A stretch of 64,000 nt of DNA from Streptomyces camponoticapitis (GCF_014646115.1 NZ_BMMV01000006.1:248001-312000), one strand, 5' to 3'. Shown: positions 50,078 to 62,990, numbered from the stretch's first letter. Notes: generated from the letters alone by a model not told the origin. Program-made: numbers and translations.

Positions 50078-53000
50078 TCGCTTCCGGGGTTCGCAGGGTC
50101 AGCAGATCACGGATCGTGACCACAGGTCCGTACTCGCGGCGGAGCAGCCCGATCAGCCGCACCGCCAGCATGGAGTGCCCGCCGAGGGACACGAAGTCGC
50201 TCTCCGCGCTCACCTCGTCGTCGTCCAGGTCCAGTGCCTCGGCGAAGAACTCGCACACCGTGGTCTCGGTCTCGGTCTCCGGGCCGCGCTCGCGGGCCGT
50301 AGTCAGCGCGCCGAGCGGTCTGGCCTCCGGCAACGCCTTCGTGTCAGCCTTCCCGTTCACCGTCAGCGGGATGCCGTCGACCTGGGCGTAGTGCGTCGGG
50401 CGCAGGAAGTCCGGAAGCACGGCGCCGACTTCGCCGGCGACCTCCGCAAGGTCGGAGCCGTCCAGCACGAGATACGCGGCCAGCCGGTAGGCGCCGTCGA
50501 CCTGGGGGTCGGGCTGGGCGACAGCGGCGGCGAACCGTACGGCCGGGTGCGCCGCGAACGCGGCCTCGACCTCGCCCAGTTCGACCCGGTGCCCCCGGAT
50601 CTTGACCTGCTGGTCGGTGCGGCCCAGATACGTCAGGTTCCCGTCGGGCCGCCGGAGTACGAGGTCGCCGGTGCGGTACATGCGCTCGCCGGGTTCGCCG
50701 AACGGGCAGGCGACGAAGCGGTGCGCGGTCTGGGCGGGCTGTCCGAGATAGCCCCGCGCGATGCCGATGCCCGACACGTACAGCTCACCGGGGACTCCGT
50801 CCGGCAGGGGACGCAGCCACGGGTCCAGCACGTACACCTCGGTGTTGTCGATCGCCACCCCCACCACCGGGTCCTGGCACTCGAAGGTGCCGACGCCGAG
50901 GGTGTTGATGGTGTACTCGGTGGGTCCGTACAGGTTGTAGCCGGCCGTTCCCCCGGTGTCGGCGAGCCGCTGCCAGAGCGTCGGGGTGACGGCCTCGCCG
51001 CCGAGCAGCACCAGCGCCGGACGCCGGTCCGGGTTGTCGAGCAGCCCCTCGGCGACCAGTTGCTGCGCGTAGGTCGGGGTCACGTTGACGACGTCGATGC
51101 CGTGCGCGAGGCAGTACTCGACGAGACGGGGCGCGTCACGGCGCAGTTCCTCGTCGCAGATGTGCACCTCGTGGCCGTCGGCGAGCCACAGCAGCTCCTC
51201 CCACGACATGTCGAACGCGAAGGACACGGTGTGCGCGATCCGGAAGGTCCGGTGGCCGTGTTCCGCGAGGACGGGCTCGAAGATACGGCGCTGATGGTTG
51301 ATCAGCATGTTGGTGAGCCCGGCGTATTCGGTCACCACGCCCTTGGGTTTGCCCGTCGATCCTGAGGTGTAGATCGTGTACACGGGGTGCCGCAGACGGT
51401 CCGGGTCGTCCGGTGCGAACGTCGTGTACGGCTCCGCCTCGGGCAGCGGGCGGTCCAGTTCGATCAGGTCGCCGGTGAGCCGGGGCGACACTCCGCTCAC
51501 GGTGAGGGTCACGTCCGGGCGGGCGTCCGCGACGATCGCGGCGATCCGCTCGTCCGGGTGGTCCAGCTCCAGCGGCACATAGGCCGCGCCGACACGCAGT
51601 ACGGCGAACAGCGCCACGATCGAGTCGAGCGAGCGCGGGATCGCGAGAGCCACGGTCGTCTCGGGGCCGATGCCCCGCCGGGCCAGTACGCCCGCGAGCG
51701 CACGGCTGCGGTCCCGGAGCCCCGCGAAGGTCATGGTGGAGCCCTGGGCGACGAGCGCGACCCGCCCCGGATCGCGGTCCGCCGCGAGGTCGAACCGGTC
51801 GACGACGGTGTCCGTGCCCACGTCCGTGCGCCCGGCGGGCCGGGGCTCGCGCCCGACCCCCCGCAGAGCGCCCACCGGACCGGTCGACCGGGCCAGGTCG
51901 TCGAGCACGCGCAGATAGTCGTCCAGGAGACGGCGGGCGTTGCCGGTGTCGCCGTCGCGGTGCTCCAGCTTGACCGTGAGCCGGTCGCCGGGGGTGACGA
52001 CCCAGGTGAACGGGTAGTGCGTGGAGTCGTCGGCCTTCACCGACTCGATGCCGTGCCGGGCGTTCATCGCGGCGAAGGCGTCCATGTCCAGGAAGTTCTG
52101 GAGGACGAACAGATTGTCGAACAGGGTGTCGTGCCCGCTGGCCCGCTGGATCTCACCGAGTCCCAGATGCTCGTGCTCCATCGCCTCGACCCTGGCCGTC
52201 TGCACGGCCGCCAGGTAGTCGCGGACCGAGTCGTCCGGCCGTGCCCTCGTCCACATGGGCACGGTGTTGAGGAGCACGCCGACGATGTCGGACAGCCCCT
52301 CGCCCTCGCGGCCCGAGACGGTCACACCGAACACGGCGTCGGCGCGGCCCGTGTGCGCGCCGAGGAGAAGGCCGAAGGCACCGGTCAGCACCGAGTTCAG
52401 CGTGACGCCGTGCGCCTTTGCCGCGTCCCGGAGCCGGTCGGAGAGTTCGGCGGAGAGCGTACGCGTGAGCGCGTCCGGCAGGTCGTCCGAGAGGGACGGT
52501 GCCACACCGGCCAGCAGCGTCGGGCCGGGGAGGCCCGCCAGGTGCTCCGCCCAGAAGCGTTCCGATACGGCGGCGTCCTTGGCATCGAGGGCCCGGGCGT
52601 ACTCCTCGAAGCTCGGCGTGGCCGGGGAGGCGTCCAGCGGCTCGCCCGCGACGACGGCCTCGTAGGCGTCGAACAGGTCCCGCAGCAGGATCTCGCGGGA
52701 CCAGCCGTCCCACAGCAGCAGGTGGTAGCTCAGGAGCAGGCCGTCCCGCTCGCCGGGCAGCCGCACCACGGTCAGCCGGATCAGCGGCGGCTCGCCGGGG
52801 TCGAATCCCGTGTCCCGGTCCTTCTCGCGCACCGCGTCGACTTCGGCGTCCGTGGACAGCTGGACGGTGCGGACCGCGGCCCGGCGGCCGGCCCTGAGGA
52901 TCTGGACAGGGTTGCCGTCGTCGTCGGTGGTGAAGCCGGCGCCCACGACCGGATGCCGCGCGATCACGTACGCCATGGCCTCGGCCAGCGCGTCGGAGTC

Positions 53001-56000
53001 CAGTCGCCGGTCGAAGGTGAAGTAGCTCTGCGCGACGTAGTGGCCGGCCTGGCCGGCCATCTGGGCCTGGAAGAACAGGCCCCGCTGGAGGGGGGTGACA
53101 GGCGCCGTGCGCTCGGCCGTCGCGGCGGCGTCGGCGACGTGCTCCAGCGCGCTCAGCCAGTGCCCGGTGATCTCGTCGGGGATGCCGTCGGTGAGGGTGA
53201 AGGCCGCGTGCAGGGACCCGGTGGTCTCGTCGGTCCAGGCGTTGACCTCGACGGCGTACGGGCTGCCCTGATCGCCGGGAGTGAGGTGCGGGGCCGCCGA
53301 CTCGCCGCCCCGGCCGAGGTAGTTGAAGAGCACCTGCGGGCGGGAGTTGAGCAGCGGGGCCGTCTGCGGGTTGAGGTACCTGAGTTGGCCGTACGCCACA
53401 TGTCCGCGCTCGTCGGGCTGGCGCTCGGCGACCTCGCGTGCCGCCGCGACCGGGTCGGTGTGCGCCGTGAGCCGTACGGGCGCGATGGACGTGAACCAGC
53501 CGACCGTACGGCTGTAGTCGTGGTGGTCGAGAGCGGGGACCCGGCCGTGCCGCTCCAGTTCGATCGCGAGATCGGTGGGCGCCGGCTGGATGTGTGTCAG
53601 CGCGGTACGCAGGGCGCCGCACAGCAACTCGGTGAGACCCACGCCGAGCGCCGAGGGCGCCGTACGGGTCACGAGGTCGCTCACAGCGGGCGGCAGTACG
53701 ACGGTGGTCTCGCGCGGACTCCCGACCTCGGTCAGCAGCGCGGGGGCGTCGAGTGTGCTGATCCAGTGGCCGAGACCGTCGATCTCCTGGACCGACCGTG
53801 ATGCCAGTGCTTCGGCGTACTCGGCGTACGAGGTGGTGGGCGGCGCGAGTTCCCTCCCGCTCATCGCGGTGGCCAGGTCGTCGAGGAGGACCAGCCAGGA
53901 GACGGAGTCGACCGCGGTGTGGTGGACGGTGACCACCAGGGTGCGGCTCGCCTCCAGCCACGAGAACGCGACGACGTCACCGGCCTCGGGGTCGAGCCGT
54001 CCGGCGGCTTCGTCGGCCGCGGCCGACGCGTCGGTGGTGTCCGCACGCAGGACGGTGACCTCGCGGGCGGGTTCGGTGCGCGGTGCCCACACACCGTGCT
54101 CGACACGCAGCCGGAGGCGGAGTACGGGGTGCGCCGCGACGACGGCGTTCGCGGCGCGCCGCGCGTCGGCGAAGCCGGTGCCCGGCGCCGCGACCAGCGT
54201 TCTGGCCTGGGCGAACCGGTCGAGGGATCCGCCCAGTTCGCGCTGGCGCAGGAAGATCGGTGTCGGTGTGAACGGGCCGTCCTCCCGGCGGGCGGGCGCG
54301 GGCGCCTCGGCCCGCGGTGCGCGCGTGGCCAGATGTCCGGCGAGGGCGCGCGGGGTCCGGAAGAGGAACACGTCACGGGGCGCGATCGGCAGGCCGAGAG
54401 CCCTCGCCCGGTTGATCACGGTGATGGCGACGATGCTGTCGCCCCCGGCCATGAAGAAGTCGGTGTCCGCGTCGACGGCGGTGCCGGGAAGCGCGCCGGG
54501 CAGCGTGTCGGCGAAGATGCCGACCAGAGCGGCGAGCGCGGAATCGGTCGGCGCCGGAGATGTGCCGTCCTGGGCCGGGGATCCGGTCAGGGCAGGCGTC
54601 CGGGCCTGGGGCCGCGCCGGGGCTTGCGCGGCGCGCTCGGCCAGGGCCTTACGGTCCAGTTTGCCGTTGACCGTCAGCGGCAGGGCGTCGACGGTCAGCA
54701 CCCGGCCGGGCAGCATGTGCGCGGGCAGTTTCGTGGCCAGCAGACCGGCGGTATCGCCGGGCACCCGGCCCACCACGTGCGCGACGAGATGGTCGCCGCT
54801 GTCCGCGACGGTGACGGCCACATCGACCACACCGTCCAATTCCCTTACGGCGGACTCCACTTCACCCAGCTCGATTCGGAAGCCCTTGAGCTGCACCTGG
54901 TCGTCGGCGCGGCCGGTGAACTCCAGCTCGCCGTCCAGCGTGCGGCGGGCGAGGTCGCCCGTGTGGTACATCCGGGAGCCGTCGTCCGCGAACGGGTTCG
55001 CCACGAACCGGCCCGCGGTGAGGCCGGGCCTGCCCAGATAGCCGAGCGACACCTGGTCCCCGGCGACGTAGATGGCGCCCACCCGGCCCGGCGGCACCGG
55101 CCGCAACCACTCGTCCAGCAGATGGGTGACCAGCCCGGGGATCGGGCCGCCGATCGGGCTGACGTCGTCGCCGGGGCCGAAGTCCTCGTCGGTCAGGACC
55201 CGGTGGGTGACATGGACGGTGGTCTCGGTGATGCCGTACATGTTGACCAGCTCAGGCGAGCCGGTGCCGTGCCGCTCGACCCAGCCGCGCAGCCTGCCGG
55301 GGTCCAGTGCCTCGCCTCCGAAGATGATCCGGCGCAGGGCCGTGACCGGTTCGTCCGCGTGCCGGTCGGCCTCGATGAACTGGTAGAAGGCCGAAGGTGT
55401 CTGGTTGAGCACGGTCACCCCGCGCTCGCGGACCAGCCGGTGGAAGTCGACCGGGGAGCGGGTCAGCCCGTACTCCGGCACGAGCAGTTCGGCGCCGTGC
55501 GCCAGCGCGCCCCACAGCTCCCAGACAGCGAAGTCGAAGGAGAAGGAGTGGAACTGCACCCATACGTCGCGCGGGCCGAAGTCCATGTCCGGCCGGGTGT
55601 TCGCGAGCAGCGACACCACGCTGGAGTGCGGGACGACAACACCCTTGGGCCTGCCGGTCGATCCGGACGTGTAGATCACGTACGCGGGGTCGTGCCGGCC
55701 GGCCGGCGCTGACGCGGGCGGGCCGGTCTCGGCGCCGCTCGGCGGTGCCTCCCCCGGCTCCTCCCCGCGCACGAGTACGCGGGCGGGCACACCCGCGCGG
55801 GCGAGCAGGCCGGTGAAGCGGTCCCGCTGTTCGCGGTCGACGAGAACGACCTGCGGAGCGGCGTCGGCGAGGATGTACTCCAGCCGTTCGTCCGGGTACG
55901 CCAGGTCGAGCGGTACGTACGCGCCGCCCGCGGTGACGACGGCGACCAGCGCGACGACCTGCTCGACGGAGCGCGGGACGGCGACGGCGACCCGCTTGCC

Positions 56001-59000
56001 CGGGCCGACGCCCTCCGCACGCAGGACCGAGGCCAACTCGTCCTTGGCGTCTGACAGTTCGCCGTAGGTCAGGGAGCGCGTACCGCCGTCCAGGGCGCAC
56101 TGGGTGACGGCGGTGGCGGCCGGGTCACGGTCCGCGGCGGCGTCGAAGAGCCCGCCGAGGGTCGTCGGGGTGAGCGGCGCGGGGAGCCGCCGGGTCCCGG
56201 ATGCCGCCTCGGTGACAAGGGCGTCCGGCCGGCCGAGCAGGCCGGTGAGGGTCCGGGTGAACGTCCGCAGGATCGCCCGGGCGCCCCTCTCCCGCAGCAG
56301 TTCACCGTCGTAGATCAGATTGAAGCGCGGGCGTCCGTCGCCCGTGCGCTCCACGACCAGGGTCAACGGGTAGTGCGGGGCGCCCTCGTTGACGATGGCG
56401 GTGATGCCCAGCCCGTCTCCGGGGCCGCGCAGCGCGTCCACGTCGGTCGCGACGTCGAACACCACGAGGGTGTCGAACAGGGCGCCGACGCCTGCCTGTC
56501 GGCCGATCCGCGCCAGTGAGACGTGCTGGTGCGGCAGGACCGCGCTCTGGTGCTCCCGGACGGCGGCGAGCAGGTCGCGTCCCGTGTCGGCGGCTGTCCA
56601 GCGGGCGCGTACGGGAATCGTGTTGATGAACAGTCCGACCATGTCCCCGATGCCGGGCACTTCCGCGTCCCGCCCGGACACCGTGGAGCCGAACACGACG
56701 TCCCTGGTTTCCAGAATGCCGCCCAGCGTCACCGCCCAGGCGCTGTGCACGGCCGCGCTCAGCGGTACGCCGGCGGACCGGACGGCCGCGTCGATGTCGT
56801 CGCCGTCCGCGCCGGGGACCACGGCCGTGTCGGCGAACCGGTCGGACGGGGTGTGCCCCTCGGCGACCAGGGACGGGCCGGGCAGCCCGGCGAGCTCCTC
56901 GCGCCACACCCGGTCGCTCTCGTCCTCGTCACGACCGGCGAGCCAGCTCAGATAGTCGGAGAAGCCGCCGAGCGGGTGGACGGTGCCCGGCGCGTCGTAC
57001 TCGGCCAGCAGCGCGCGCAGCATCGGCGGTACCGACCAGCCGTCGGCGATGATGTGGTGCACGGTCTGCACCAGGACGTCACGGCCGGCGCCGGCGCGGA
57101 TGAGCGTGTAGCGCATCAGCGGCCCGGTGGCCAGGTCGAATCCGGCGAGGCGGTCCCGTTCGGCGTGGTCGCGGATTTCGTCCTCGGTGATACCGGGGCG
57201 GTCCAGCGTGGTGAAGGGCGCTTCCACACCGCTCTCCAGGACGGAGACCACGCGGCCGTCGGCGAGCGCGGTGAACCGTGCGGCCAGGTTGGGGAAGAGG
57301 GTGAGCAGACGGGTGGCGGCCGCCGCGAGCCTGTCGGCGTCCACGTCGCCGTCCAGCGTGAGCAGTTGCTGCTCGACATAGCTGCCCGTCGAGTCGTCGT
57401 CGAAGACCGAGTGGAAGTACAGGCCCTCCTGCAACGGGGTCAGCGGCAGGATGTCCCGCAGCGCCGGGCCGTCGAGGTCGTCGACATCGGCCTGGGTGAG
57501 CGGCACCAGGGGGAAGTCGCTGGGTGAGTGGCCGCCCTCGTCGAGTGCGGCGAGCCCGGTGAGGGCGCCCCGGAAGTACTCGCCGAGGGCCGAGACGGAC
57601 TCGTCGGGGAACATTCCGTCGGGCCAGGAGACGGTGGTGACCAGCTCGTACTCGCCGGTGGCGGACGGTTCGGCGATCGCGTTGAACTCCAGGGCGCGCG
57701 GCAGGCGCATCCTCGGGTCGCGCTTCTCGCCCAACTGCCCTGTCGTGCGGGCCAGTTGCCAGTCCCCGGAGGCTCCGGCGTCGAAGCGGCCGAGGTAGTT
57801 GAAGAGCACCTGCGGCGCGGGCGCGTCGAACTCGGACCGGGCCAGATACCGCAGCGCGCCGTAGGAGACGCCGTTGTCCGGTACGTGGGCGAGGTCCTCC
57901 TTGACCGCCTTGAGCGCGGCGGCCAGATAGCCGGGCGCGGTGAAGTCGTCCGCCGTGCCGGGGTCGACGGTCACCGGGAAGAGGGTGGTGAACCAGCCCA
58001 CGGTGCGCGAGAGTTCCGGCTCGAAGCCCGCGGATCCCGCGACGAACCGCCCCTCACGGCCGTGGCCTTCGAGTTCGATGTGCGCGTAGCTCTGGTCCTG
58101 CCCGAGATCGCGGCGCCACCGGGCGAGGGCGACGGCGAGGGCGGTCAACAGGACGTCGTTGACGCCCGCGTGGAACTTCGCGGGGATCTCCCCCAGCAGC
58201 GCGGCCGTGACCTCGGGTCCGGCCGTGACCGTCCTCGTACGCTCACGGGCGACGGTGTCGTCCCCGGACAGCGCCCGCGTGCTCAGCGGTCCGTCGGCTC
58301 CCGGCAGGGGACGCCGGAAGTAGGAGCTGTCCGCGTCGAAGGCGGCGCGCTCCAGCAGCTGGGTCCAGCGGCGGAACGAGGTGCCGACGGGGGGCAGTTC
58401 CACCCGCGCGCCGGAGCTGAACTGGCGCCAGGCGGTGGCGAGGTCGTCCATCAGGATCCGCCAGGAGACGCCGTCGACCACCACGTGGTGGACGGCGACG
58501 ACCAGTTGCCGCGCCTCGCGGCGCCAGACCGCGCGCAGCATCACGCCGTTGTCCGGGGCGAGCCCGTCGGTGGCGAGTGCGACGCACTCGTCGAGCGGGA
58601 GGCCGCTCTCCTGCCATCCGGTGACGCCCTGGCCGGTCTCCTCGGCCGCCTGCGGGATGTCGAAGCTCCAGCTGTCGCCACGTACCAGCTTGGCGCGCAG
58701 CATGTCGTGACGTGCCACGACGGCGGCGAGGATCGTGTCGAGTGCTTCCGGGGTCAGGTCCGCCGGTGCGTTCAGCACCACGGACTGGACGAAGCCGTCG
58801 ATCGCGTCCGTGGTCTCGCCGAGCCACTGCACGACGGGCGATCCCACGACGGGGCCGGTCGGAGTGTCGCGGTGGTCCACGGTGGTGACGTCCTCGCGGC
58901 TCGCGACCGCCGCCAGCGCCCGTACGTTGCTGTGGGCGAAGATCTGCCGGGCCGTGACGTAGAGGCCCGCCTCGCGCAGCGCGCTCAGCAGCGAGATCGC

Positions 59001-61079
59001 CAGAATGCTGTCTCCGCCGAGCTGGAAGAAGTCCTGGTCGACTCCGACCTCTTCGAGCCGCAGCAGCCCCGCGACCGCCTCGCACACCACGCGCTCGTCC
59101 TCGGTGGCGGGCGGGACGACCGCGCCCGTACCGATCACGGGCTCGGGCAGCGCGTTCCGGTCGAGCTTGCCGTTCGCGGTGAGCGGGAACTCCTTCATGA
59201 CGACCGTGTGGGCGGGCACCATGTACTCGACCATGTGCTCGGTGGCCCATGCCTTGACCTGCTCGGCCCGCAGATCCTCGCTCCCGGCGGCCGGGATCAC
59301 GTATCCCACCAGATAGGTGCCGCCGGCCGCGTTCTTCTTCGCGACGACGCAGGTGTGCCGTACGGCGGGGTGTTCCGCCAGACCGGCCTCGACGTCCTCG
59401 ATCTCCAGCCGCATGCCGCGGATCTTGATCTGGTTGTCGGCCCGGCCGAGGAAGTCCAGCGAACCGTCGGGGGCGTACCGGGCGAGGTCGCCGGTGCGGT
59501 ACAGCCGGGAGCCGTCGCCGGCGAACGGATTGGCCACGAACCGGGACGCCGTCAGACCGGGCGCGTTGACGTAACCGCGTCCCAGGAGGAAGCCTCCCGC
59601 GTACAGTTCGCCGCCGACCCCGACGGGGACCGGGCGCAGTTCGTCGTCGAGCACGTACAGCTGGGTGTTGGGGTTGGCCTTGCCGATCGATGTCGACAGG
59701 CGTTCCGCCTCGCCCCGGTAGATGACGTGCGAGACACCGATCGTCGTCTCGGCCGGGCCGTAGCCGTGGTAGAGGGGGATGTCGAGCTTGGTGCGGAAGC
59801 GCTCGTAGAGCTCCGGGGTCAGTACCTCACCGCCGCACCACACATGGCGCAGGCTGTCGAGGCGCCCGGAGTCGCCGGCCATCTCCAGCAGGACGTCCAG
59901 CATGGACGACACGAGGTAGGTGAAGGTGACGCGCTGTTCGGCGATCACGCTCAGCAGGTGGTGCGGGTCGCGTTCGCCGCCGGGGCGCAGGACGACGAGC
60001 CTGCCGCCGGACACCAGGGGCAGGAAGATCTCGTTGATGGAGATGTCGAAGGACAACGGGGCCTTGAACAGGGACGCGTCGTCGTGGCCGAAGCCGAGGA
60101 TCTCGTTGATCTGCCACAGCAGGCGCTCGCTGATCGCCTCGTGCCGGATCATCGCGCCCTTGGGGCGGCCGGTCGAACCGGAGGTGAAGATCACATACGC
60201 CAGGGCCGCGCCGGACACGGATATTCCGGTGCCATCGGCGGGGTAGGACCCGTACTTCCAGGCGTCGAGGTCGACGGCCTCTGCCTCCGGCTCTCCGGAA
60301 CCGGGCTCGCCCGTGGCGTCGAGTTGCAGTACGACCCGGGCGTCCTCGACAACGACGGCCCGGCGCGCGGCGGGCCACTGCGGATCGAGCGGGACGAAGG
60401 CGCAGCCCGCCTGGAGCACGGCGAGCAGCCCGATCACCATCTCGGCGGAGCGGCCCAGGGAGATGCCGACGACCTGTTCGGCGGTGAGCCCGCGTTCGAT
60501 CAGACGGTGGGCCAACTGGCTTGAGAGCTCGGCTGTCTGACGGTATGTCAGGGATCGGTTGTCGTCCACGACGGCGACGGCGTCCGGCCTGGTACGCGCC
60601 TGCTCGCGGAACATCTCCACGATGGTGGGGCGGTGCCGGTCGGCGGTGGTGTCGTTCCACTCGGTCAGGGCCTGAATCCGCGCCGCCGCGCCGGACGGGG
60701 TGATGGTGCCGAGGGGCCGGTCGGGGAAGTCGGCGAGGTCGTCCAGGGCGAGTTGCGCGTCGGCCGGCGTGACACCGTCGGGAACGGCGACGGTCCAGGC
60801 ACCCGTGCCGTCCGGGCCGGTCCTCCAACCGCCGGGCGCGGCGCCGCCGTTGTCCACCCGGCCGAGGACATCGGCGAACAGCGTGCCGGGGGTGAGGTCC
60901 ATACCGTCGGGGCTTCCGCCCGTCGCCCAGTACGACAGGCCGACGGCGCACGCTTCGGCGATGGTCCGGTCGGAGTAGTCACCGGCCCGTCGGCGTACGT
61001 CGGCCAGATTCGCGGCGGAGAGCAGTACGAGACGAGCGCTCGGTTCCATCATCGAAGACTCAGCATCCCTTCCAGACAT
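50049..61079 (-). CDS. cchH: Coelichelin NRPS CchH (A-T-E / C-A-T-E / C-A-T)
   Basis: 3676 residues from ATG 61079 (61052 or 61049 possible). Approximate centres: A1 core 300, T1 690, E1 865-1030, C2 1210-1345, A2 core 1805, T2 2210, E2 2390-2525, C3 2660-2790, A3 core 3235, T3 3635; no thioesterase. Specificity residues read directly give A1 DINYWGGIGK (formyl-hydroxyornithine), A2 DFWNIGMVHK (Thr) and A3 DMENLGLINK (hydroxyornithine). These match CchH, as do module order and length. CchH makes a tetrapeptide from three modules by reusing one. The C3 motif is HLLLWDG with the second, catalytic His replaced by Leu; E2 has HHTAVDS and ERHGR. An iron box abuts the start. Confidence 0.95.
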   Translation of the reverse strand: MSGRDAESSMMEPSARLVLLSAANLADVRRRAGDYSDRTIAEACAVGLSYWATGGSPDGMDLTPGTLFADVLGRVDNGGAAPGGWRTGPDGTGAWTVAVPDGVTPADAQLALDDLADFPDRPLGTITPSGAAARIQALTEWNDTTADRHRPTIVEMFREQARTRPDAVAVVDDNRSLTYRQTAELSSQLAHRLIERGLTAEQVVGISLGRSAEMVIGLLAVLQAGCAFVPLDPQWPAARRAVVVEDARVVLQLDATGEPGSGEPEAEAVDLDAWKYGSYPADGTGISVSGAALAYVIFTSGSTGRPKGAMIRHEAISERLLWQINEILGFGHDDASLFKAPLSFDISINEIFLPLVSGGRLVVLRPGGERDPHHLLSVIAEQRVTFTYLVSSMLDVLLEMAGDSGRLDSLRHVWCGGEVLTPELYERFRTKLDIPLYHGYGPAETTIGVSHVIYRGEAERLSTSIGKANPNTQLYVLDDELRPVPVGVGGELYAGGFLLGRGYVNAPGLTASRFVANPFAGDGSRLYRTGDLARYAPDGSLDFLGRADNQIKIRGMRLEIEDVEAGLAEHPAVRHTCVVAKKNAAGGTYLVGYVIPAAGSEDLRAEQVKAWATEHMVEYMVPAHTVVMKEFPLTANGKLDRNALPEPVIGTGAVVPPATEDERVVCEAVAGLLRLEEVGVDQDFFQLGGDSILAISLLSALREAGLYVTARQIFAHSNVRALAAVASREDVTTVDHRDTPTGPVVGSPVVQWLGETTDAIDGFVQSVVLNAPADLTPEALDTILAAVVARHDMLRAKLVRGDSWSFDIPQAAEETGQGVTGWQESGLPLDECVALATDGLAPDNGVMLRAVWRREARQLVVAVHHVVVDGVSWRILMDDLATAWRQFSSGARVELPPVGTSFRRWTQLLERAAFDADSSYFRRPLPGADGPLSTRALSGDDTVARERTRTVTAGPEVTAALLGEIPAKFHAGVNDVLLTALAVALARWRRDLGQDQSYAHIELEGHGREGRFVAGSAGFEPELSRTVGWFTTLFPVTVDPGTADDFTAPGYLAAALKAVKEDLAHVPDNGVSYGALRYLARSEFDAPAPQVLFNYLGRFDAGASGDWQLARTTGQLGEKRDPRMRLPRALEFNAIAEPSATGEYELVTTVSWPDGMFPDESVSALGEYFRGALTGLAALDEGGHSPSDFPLVPLTQADVDDLDGPALRDILPLTPLQEGLYFHSVFDDDSTGSYVEQQLLTLDGDVDADRLAAAATRLLTLFPNLAARFTALADGRVVSVLESGVEAPFTTLDRPGITEDEIRDHAERDRLAGFDLATGPLMRYTLIRAGAGRDVLVQTVHHIIADGWSVPPMLRALLAEYDAPGTVHPLGGFSDYLSWLAGRDEDESDRVWREELAGLPGPSLVAEGHTPSDRFADTAVVPGADGDDIDAAVRSAGVPLSAAVHSAWAVTLGGILETRDVVFGSTVSGRDAEVPGIGDMVGLFINTIPVRARWTAADTGRDLLAAVREHQSAVLPHQHVSLARIGRQAGVGALFDTLVVFDVATDVDALRGPGDGLGITAIVNEGAPHYPLTLVVERTGDGRPRFNLIYDGELLRERGARAILRTFTRTLTGLLGRPDALVTEAASGTRRLPAPLTPTTLGGLFDAAADRDPAATAVTQCALDGGTRSLTYGELSDAKDELASVLRAEGVGPGKRVAVAVPRSVEQVVALVAVVTAGGAYVPLDLAYPDERLEYILADAAPQVVLVDREQRDRFTGLLARAGVPARVLVRGEEPGEAPPSGAETGPPASAPAGRHDPAYVIYTSGSTGRPKGVVVPHSSVVSLLANTRPDMDFGPRDVWVQFHSFSFDFAVWELWGALAHGAELLVPEYGLTRSPVDFHRLVRERGVTVLNQTPSAFYQFIEADRHADEPVTALRRIIFGGEALDPGRLRGWVERHGTGSPELVNMYGITETTVHVTHRVLTDEDFGPGDDVSPIGGPIPGLVTHLLDEWLRPVPPGRVGAIYVAGDQVSLGYLGRPGLTAGRFVANPFADDGSRMYHTGDLARRTLDGELEFTGRADDQVQLKGFRIELGEVESAVRELDGVVDVAVTVADSGDHLVAHVVGRVPGDTAGLLATKLPAHMLPGRVLTVDALPLTVNGKLDRKALAERAAQAPARPQARTPALTGSPAQDGTSPAPTDSALAALVGIFADTLPGALPGTAVDADTDFFMAGGDSIVAITVINRARALGLPIAPRDVFLFRTPRALAGHLATRAPRAEAPAPARREDGPFTPTPIFLRQRELGGSLDRFAQARTLVAAPGTGFADARRAANAVVAAHPVLRLRLRVEHGVWAPRTEPAREVTVLRADTTDASAAADEAAGRLDPEAGDVVAFSWLEASRTLVVTVHHTAVDSVSWLVLLDDLATAMSGRELAPPTTSYAEYAEALASRSVQEIDGLGHWISTLDAPALLTEVGSPRETTVVLPPAVSDLVTRTAPSALGVGLTELLCGALRTALTHIQPAPTDLAIELERHGRVPALDHHDYSRTVGWFTSIAPVRLTAHTDPVAAAREVAERQPDERGHVAYGQLRYLNPQTAPLLNSRPQVLFNYLGRGGESAAPHLTPGDQGSPYAVEVNAWTDETTGSLHAAFTLTDGIPDEITGHWLSALEHVADAAATAERTAPVTPLQRGLFFQAQMAGQAGHYVAQSYFTFDRRLDSDALAEAMAYVIARHPVVGAGFTTDDDGNPVQILRAGRRAAVRTVQLSTDAEVDAVREKDRDTGFDPGEPPLIRLTVVRLPGERDGLLLSYHLLLWDGWSREILLRDLFDAYEAVVAGEPLDASPATPSFEEYARALDAKDAAVSERFWAEHLAGLPGPTLLAGVAPSLSDDLPDALTRTLSAELSDRLRDAAKAHGVTLNSVLTGAFGLLLGAHTGRADAVFGVTVSGREGEGLSDIVGVLLNTVPMWTRARPDDSVRDYLAAVQTARVEAMEHEHLGLGEIQRASGHDTLFDNLFVLQNFLDMDAFAAMNARHGIESVKADDSTHYPFTWVVTPGDRLTVKLEHRDGDTGNARRLLDDYLRVLDDLARSTGPVGALRGVGREPRPAGRTDVGTDTVVDRFDLAADRDPGRVALVAQGSTMTFAGLRDRSRALAGVLARRGIGPETTVALAIPRSLDSIVALFAVLRVGAAYVPLELDHPDERIAAIVADARPDVTLTVSGVSPRLTGDLIELDRPLPEAEPYTTFAPDDPDRLRHPVYTIYTSGSTGKPKGVVTEYAGLTNMLINHQRRIFEPVLAEHGHRTFRIAHTVSFAFDMSWEELLWLADGHEVHICDEELRRDAPRLVEYCLAHGIDVVNVTPTYAQQLVAEGLLDNPDRRPALVLLGGEAVTPTLWQRLADTGGTAGYNLYGPTEYTINTLGVGTFECQDPVVGVAIDNTEVYVLDPWLRPLPDGVPGELYVSGIGIARGYLGQPAQTAHRFVACPFGEPGERMYRTGDLVLRRPDGNLTYLGRTDQQVKIRGHRVELGEVEAAFAAHPAVRFAAAVAQPDPQVDGAYRLAAYLVLDGSDLAEVAGEVGAVLPDFLRPTHYAQVDGIPLTVNGKADTKALPEARPLGALTTARERGPETETETTVCEFFAEALDLDDDEVSAESDFVSLGGHSMLAVRLIGLLRREYGPVVTIRDLLTLRTPEAIARHLEENS

Positions 61080-61113
61080 GAAAGTTAGCCTAACCTAACT
61101 TAGGCTCGCCTAA
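61080..61113. promoter_or_regulatory. Overlapping iron boxes before cchH
   Basis: Two overlapping DmdR-type boxes (61080-61098 containing GTTAGCCTAACCTAA, and 61095-61113 ending TTAGGCTCGCCTAA) fill the 44-base gap between cchG and cchH. They indicate a separate iron-controlled promoter for the NRPS. The ATG at 61079 is so close that the mRNA may be leaderless from there. Confidence 0.82.
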
Positions 61114-61123
61114 TCAAGGCGGC

Positions 61124-62926
61124 CTAGCTACCTTCTCGCCACGCCCGCCACAGTCGTGCGTACCGGCCTCCCAGGGCCACCAGTTCGTCGTGGGTGCCAC
61201 GCTCCACCACGCGCCCCGCGTCCAGCACCGCGATACTGTCCGCCGCCATCGCCTGGGTCAGCCGGTGCGCGACGAAGAGCGTGGTGCGGCCCGAACAGGC
61301 GGCCAGGACCGCCCGTTCCAGCTCGGCGGCGCCCTCGCTGCCCGCCTCGGCGGTCGACTCGTCGAGGACCACCACCGGCGACCGGCTCAACACCAGCCGG
61401 GCCAGGGCGATCTGGGCGACCTTGGTGACGTCCAGGCGTTCGCCGCCCTCGCCGACAAGGGTGTGCAGCCCCTCGGGCAGCCCGTCGACCCAGGCTCCGG
61501 CACCGACCGTCCGCAACGCGTCGACGAGTTGGGCATCGGTCGCCTCCGGCGCGGCGAGCCGCAGGTCGTCGGCGAGCGGACCGGAGAACACATGTGTCTC
61601 CTGCGTCAAAATGCTCACCAGGGCGCGGGAGCCCGCCTCGTCCAGAGAGGCGAGATCGTGGGACCCGATGCGCACCGACCCCGCCTGCGGGGTCCCGATA
61701 CCGGCGATCAGCGCGGCCAGGGTGGACTTGCCGGCGCCGGTCGCCCCCACCAGGGCGAGCGAACCGCCCGCCGGAATCGTCAGGCTGACGTCCCGCAGGA
61801 CCGGCTCGTCGGTGTCGGGATAACTGAACGTCAGCCCCTCCACCGTCACCGGATACGGCGCGGACCGGGCGGAGGCGACCGAACGGTCACCCACCAGCCG
61901 GTCCTCCGTGTCCTCCGCCAGCACCCCGACCAGCCGGGTCAGGCTCGCGCCCGACTTCTGCGCCTCGTCGAAGGTGAACATGATGGCGCCCAGCGGGGTG
62001 AAGAGCCGGTGGAACATCAGGGGGGCCGCCGACACCTCGCCCAGACTGGCGGCGTCCGCCTCCAGCAGGGCGTACCCCACGACGAGGATCAGGACGAGCC
62101 CGATGAACTCGGCGCGGTTCTCCCTGCCGACGAATCGGCCGAAGAACCGGAACACCTCGATACCGAGATCGCGCACCCGCCAGGACTCACGGGTCACGGT
62201 CTCGCGGACGGACTCCTCAAGGCGGTACGCCCGTACGGTGTCGATCCCGTTCAGTCCGCTGATCAGCGCCTGCGCGCGGTCGGCCTGGGCCACCCGCTGT
62301 TTCCGGTAGAGGGGGGCGGACCGCGGGAGATACCAGCGCAGGGCGAGCGCGTACGCGGGCAGGGCGCCGGCGCCCGCCAGGCCGAGCCGCCAGTCCAGTC
62401 CGAACATGCCGACGGTGGCGATGAAGACGAGCACGCCCGCCGAGAACACGGTGGGGATGGCCGTCCGGATGCCTCTGGAAAGCACGGCCACGTCGTCGCC
62501 GACGCGGGACAACACATCGCCCCTGCCCACCTGTTCGACCCGTGCGCTGGGCATTCCCAGGACCGCCCGGACCGCGTGTTCCCGCAGCCGTGCGAGCAGA
62601 TCCGCGCCCAGCCGGCCGATCAGATAGGTCGATGCGGCGGTGGCCGCCGCGCCGAGCAGCGCGGCGGCACCCATCAGTACTCCGACGGTGACCAGGACCG
62701 AGCGGGATTCGCCTTCGACCACCGCGTCGACCACCCGGCCGAGCAGCAGCACCGGAAGCACCTGGAGCGCCGCGCCCGCCACCGTCGTGAGGACGGTGGC
62801 GAGCGTCAGCCATGGCGTTTCGCGGCAGTGCGCCACGACCCACCGGGTGGCCTCGCCTCCGCTCGCCGTACGCAGTGTCGCCGTACTCGGTGTCTCCGGG
62901 GCGACGGGGGTGCCGGTGGCGCTCAC
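61124..62926 (-). CDS. cchG: ABC exporter half-transporter with degenerate signature (CchG)
   Basis: 600 residues from GTG 62926, which overlaps the TGA of a 21-codon leader frame (GTGA). Six membrane helices are followed by a nucleotide-binding domain with intact Walker A (GATGAGKST, about 61720-61750), Q-loop (LTQETHVF), Walker B with catalytic Glu (VVVLDESTAEA) and H-loop (LFVAHRLTQ). The signature LSGGQ is replaced by LDVTK (about 61405-61445). It complements the losses in CchI, so the pair should form one composite ATP site. Expected to export coelichelin or its precursor. Confidence 0.88.
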   Translation of the reverse strand: MSATGTPVAPETPSTATLRTASGGEATRWVVAHCRETPWLTLATVLTTVAGAALQVLPVLLLGRVVDAVVEGESRSVLVTVGVLMGAAALLGAAATAASTYLIGRLGADLLARLREHAVRAVLGMPSARVEQVGRGDVLSRVGDDVAVLSRGIRTAIPTVFSAGVLVFIATVGMFGLDWRLGLAGAGALPAYALALRWYLPRSAPLYRKQRVAQADRAQALISGLNGIDTVRAYRLEESVRETVTRESWRVRDLGIEVFRFFGRFVGRENRAEFIGLVLILVVGYALLEADAASLGEVSAAPLMFHRLFTPLGAIMFTFDEAQKSGASLTRLVGVLAEDTEDRLVGDRSVASARSAPYPVTVEGLTFSYPDTDEPVLRDVSLTIPAGGSLALVGATGAGKSTLAALIAGIGTPQAGSVRIGSHDLASLDEAGSRALVSILTQETHVFSGPLADDLRLAAPEATDAQLVDALRTVGAGAWVDGLPEGLHTLVGEGGERLDVTKVAQIALARLVLSRSPVVVLDESTAEAGSEGAAELERAVLAACSGRTTLFVAHRLTQAMAADSIAVLDAGRVVERGTHDELVALGGRYARLWRAWREGS

Positions 62927-62988
62927 CCGGCGACCGGGCCGGACGGCGAAAGGGACAGGGACCGGGACAGGTTGACCACCGTCGTCAT
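62923..62988 (-). other. 21-codon leader frame overlapping the cchG start
   Basis: ATG 62988, 2 bases after the cchF stop, encodes MTTVVNLSRSLSLSPSGPVAG and stops in a GTGA overlap with the cchG GTG. The ribosome site is weak. It may only pass ribosomes from cchF to cchG, or the true CchG start may differ. Confidence 0.35.
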
Positions 62989-62990
62989 CT

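Noticed and set aside
51387-53801. 804-codon open frame on the plus strand inside cchH
   Set aside because: Same antisense artefact of high third-position GC; no recognisable motif and no independent ribosome site.
57528-60524. 998-codon open frame on the plus strand inside cchH
   Set aside because: It is the antisense shadow of the NRPS frame. The translation is Arg/Gly/Val/Glu-rich with no domain, and codon-position GC supports the minus-strand NRPS.
50049-61079. A new NRPS product
   Set aside because: All three adenylation codes, module order, length and neighbours match coelichelin synthetase; novelty lies in accessory genes and degenerate motifs, not the core peptide.
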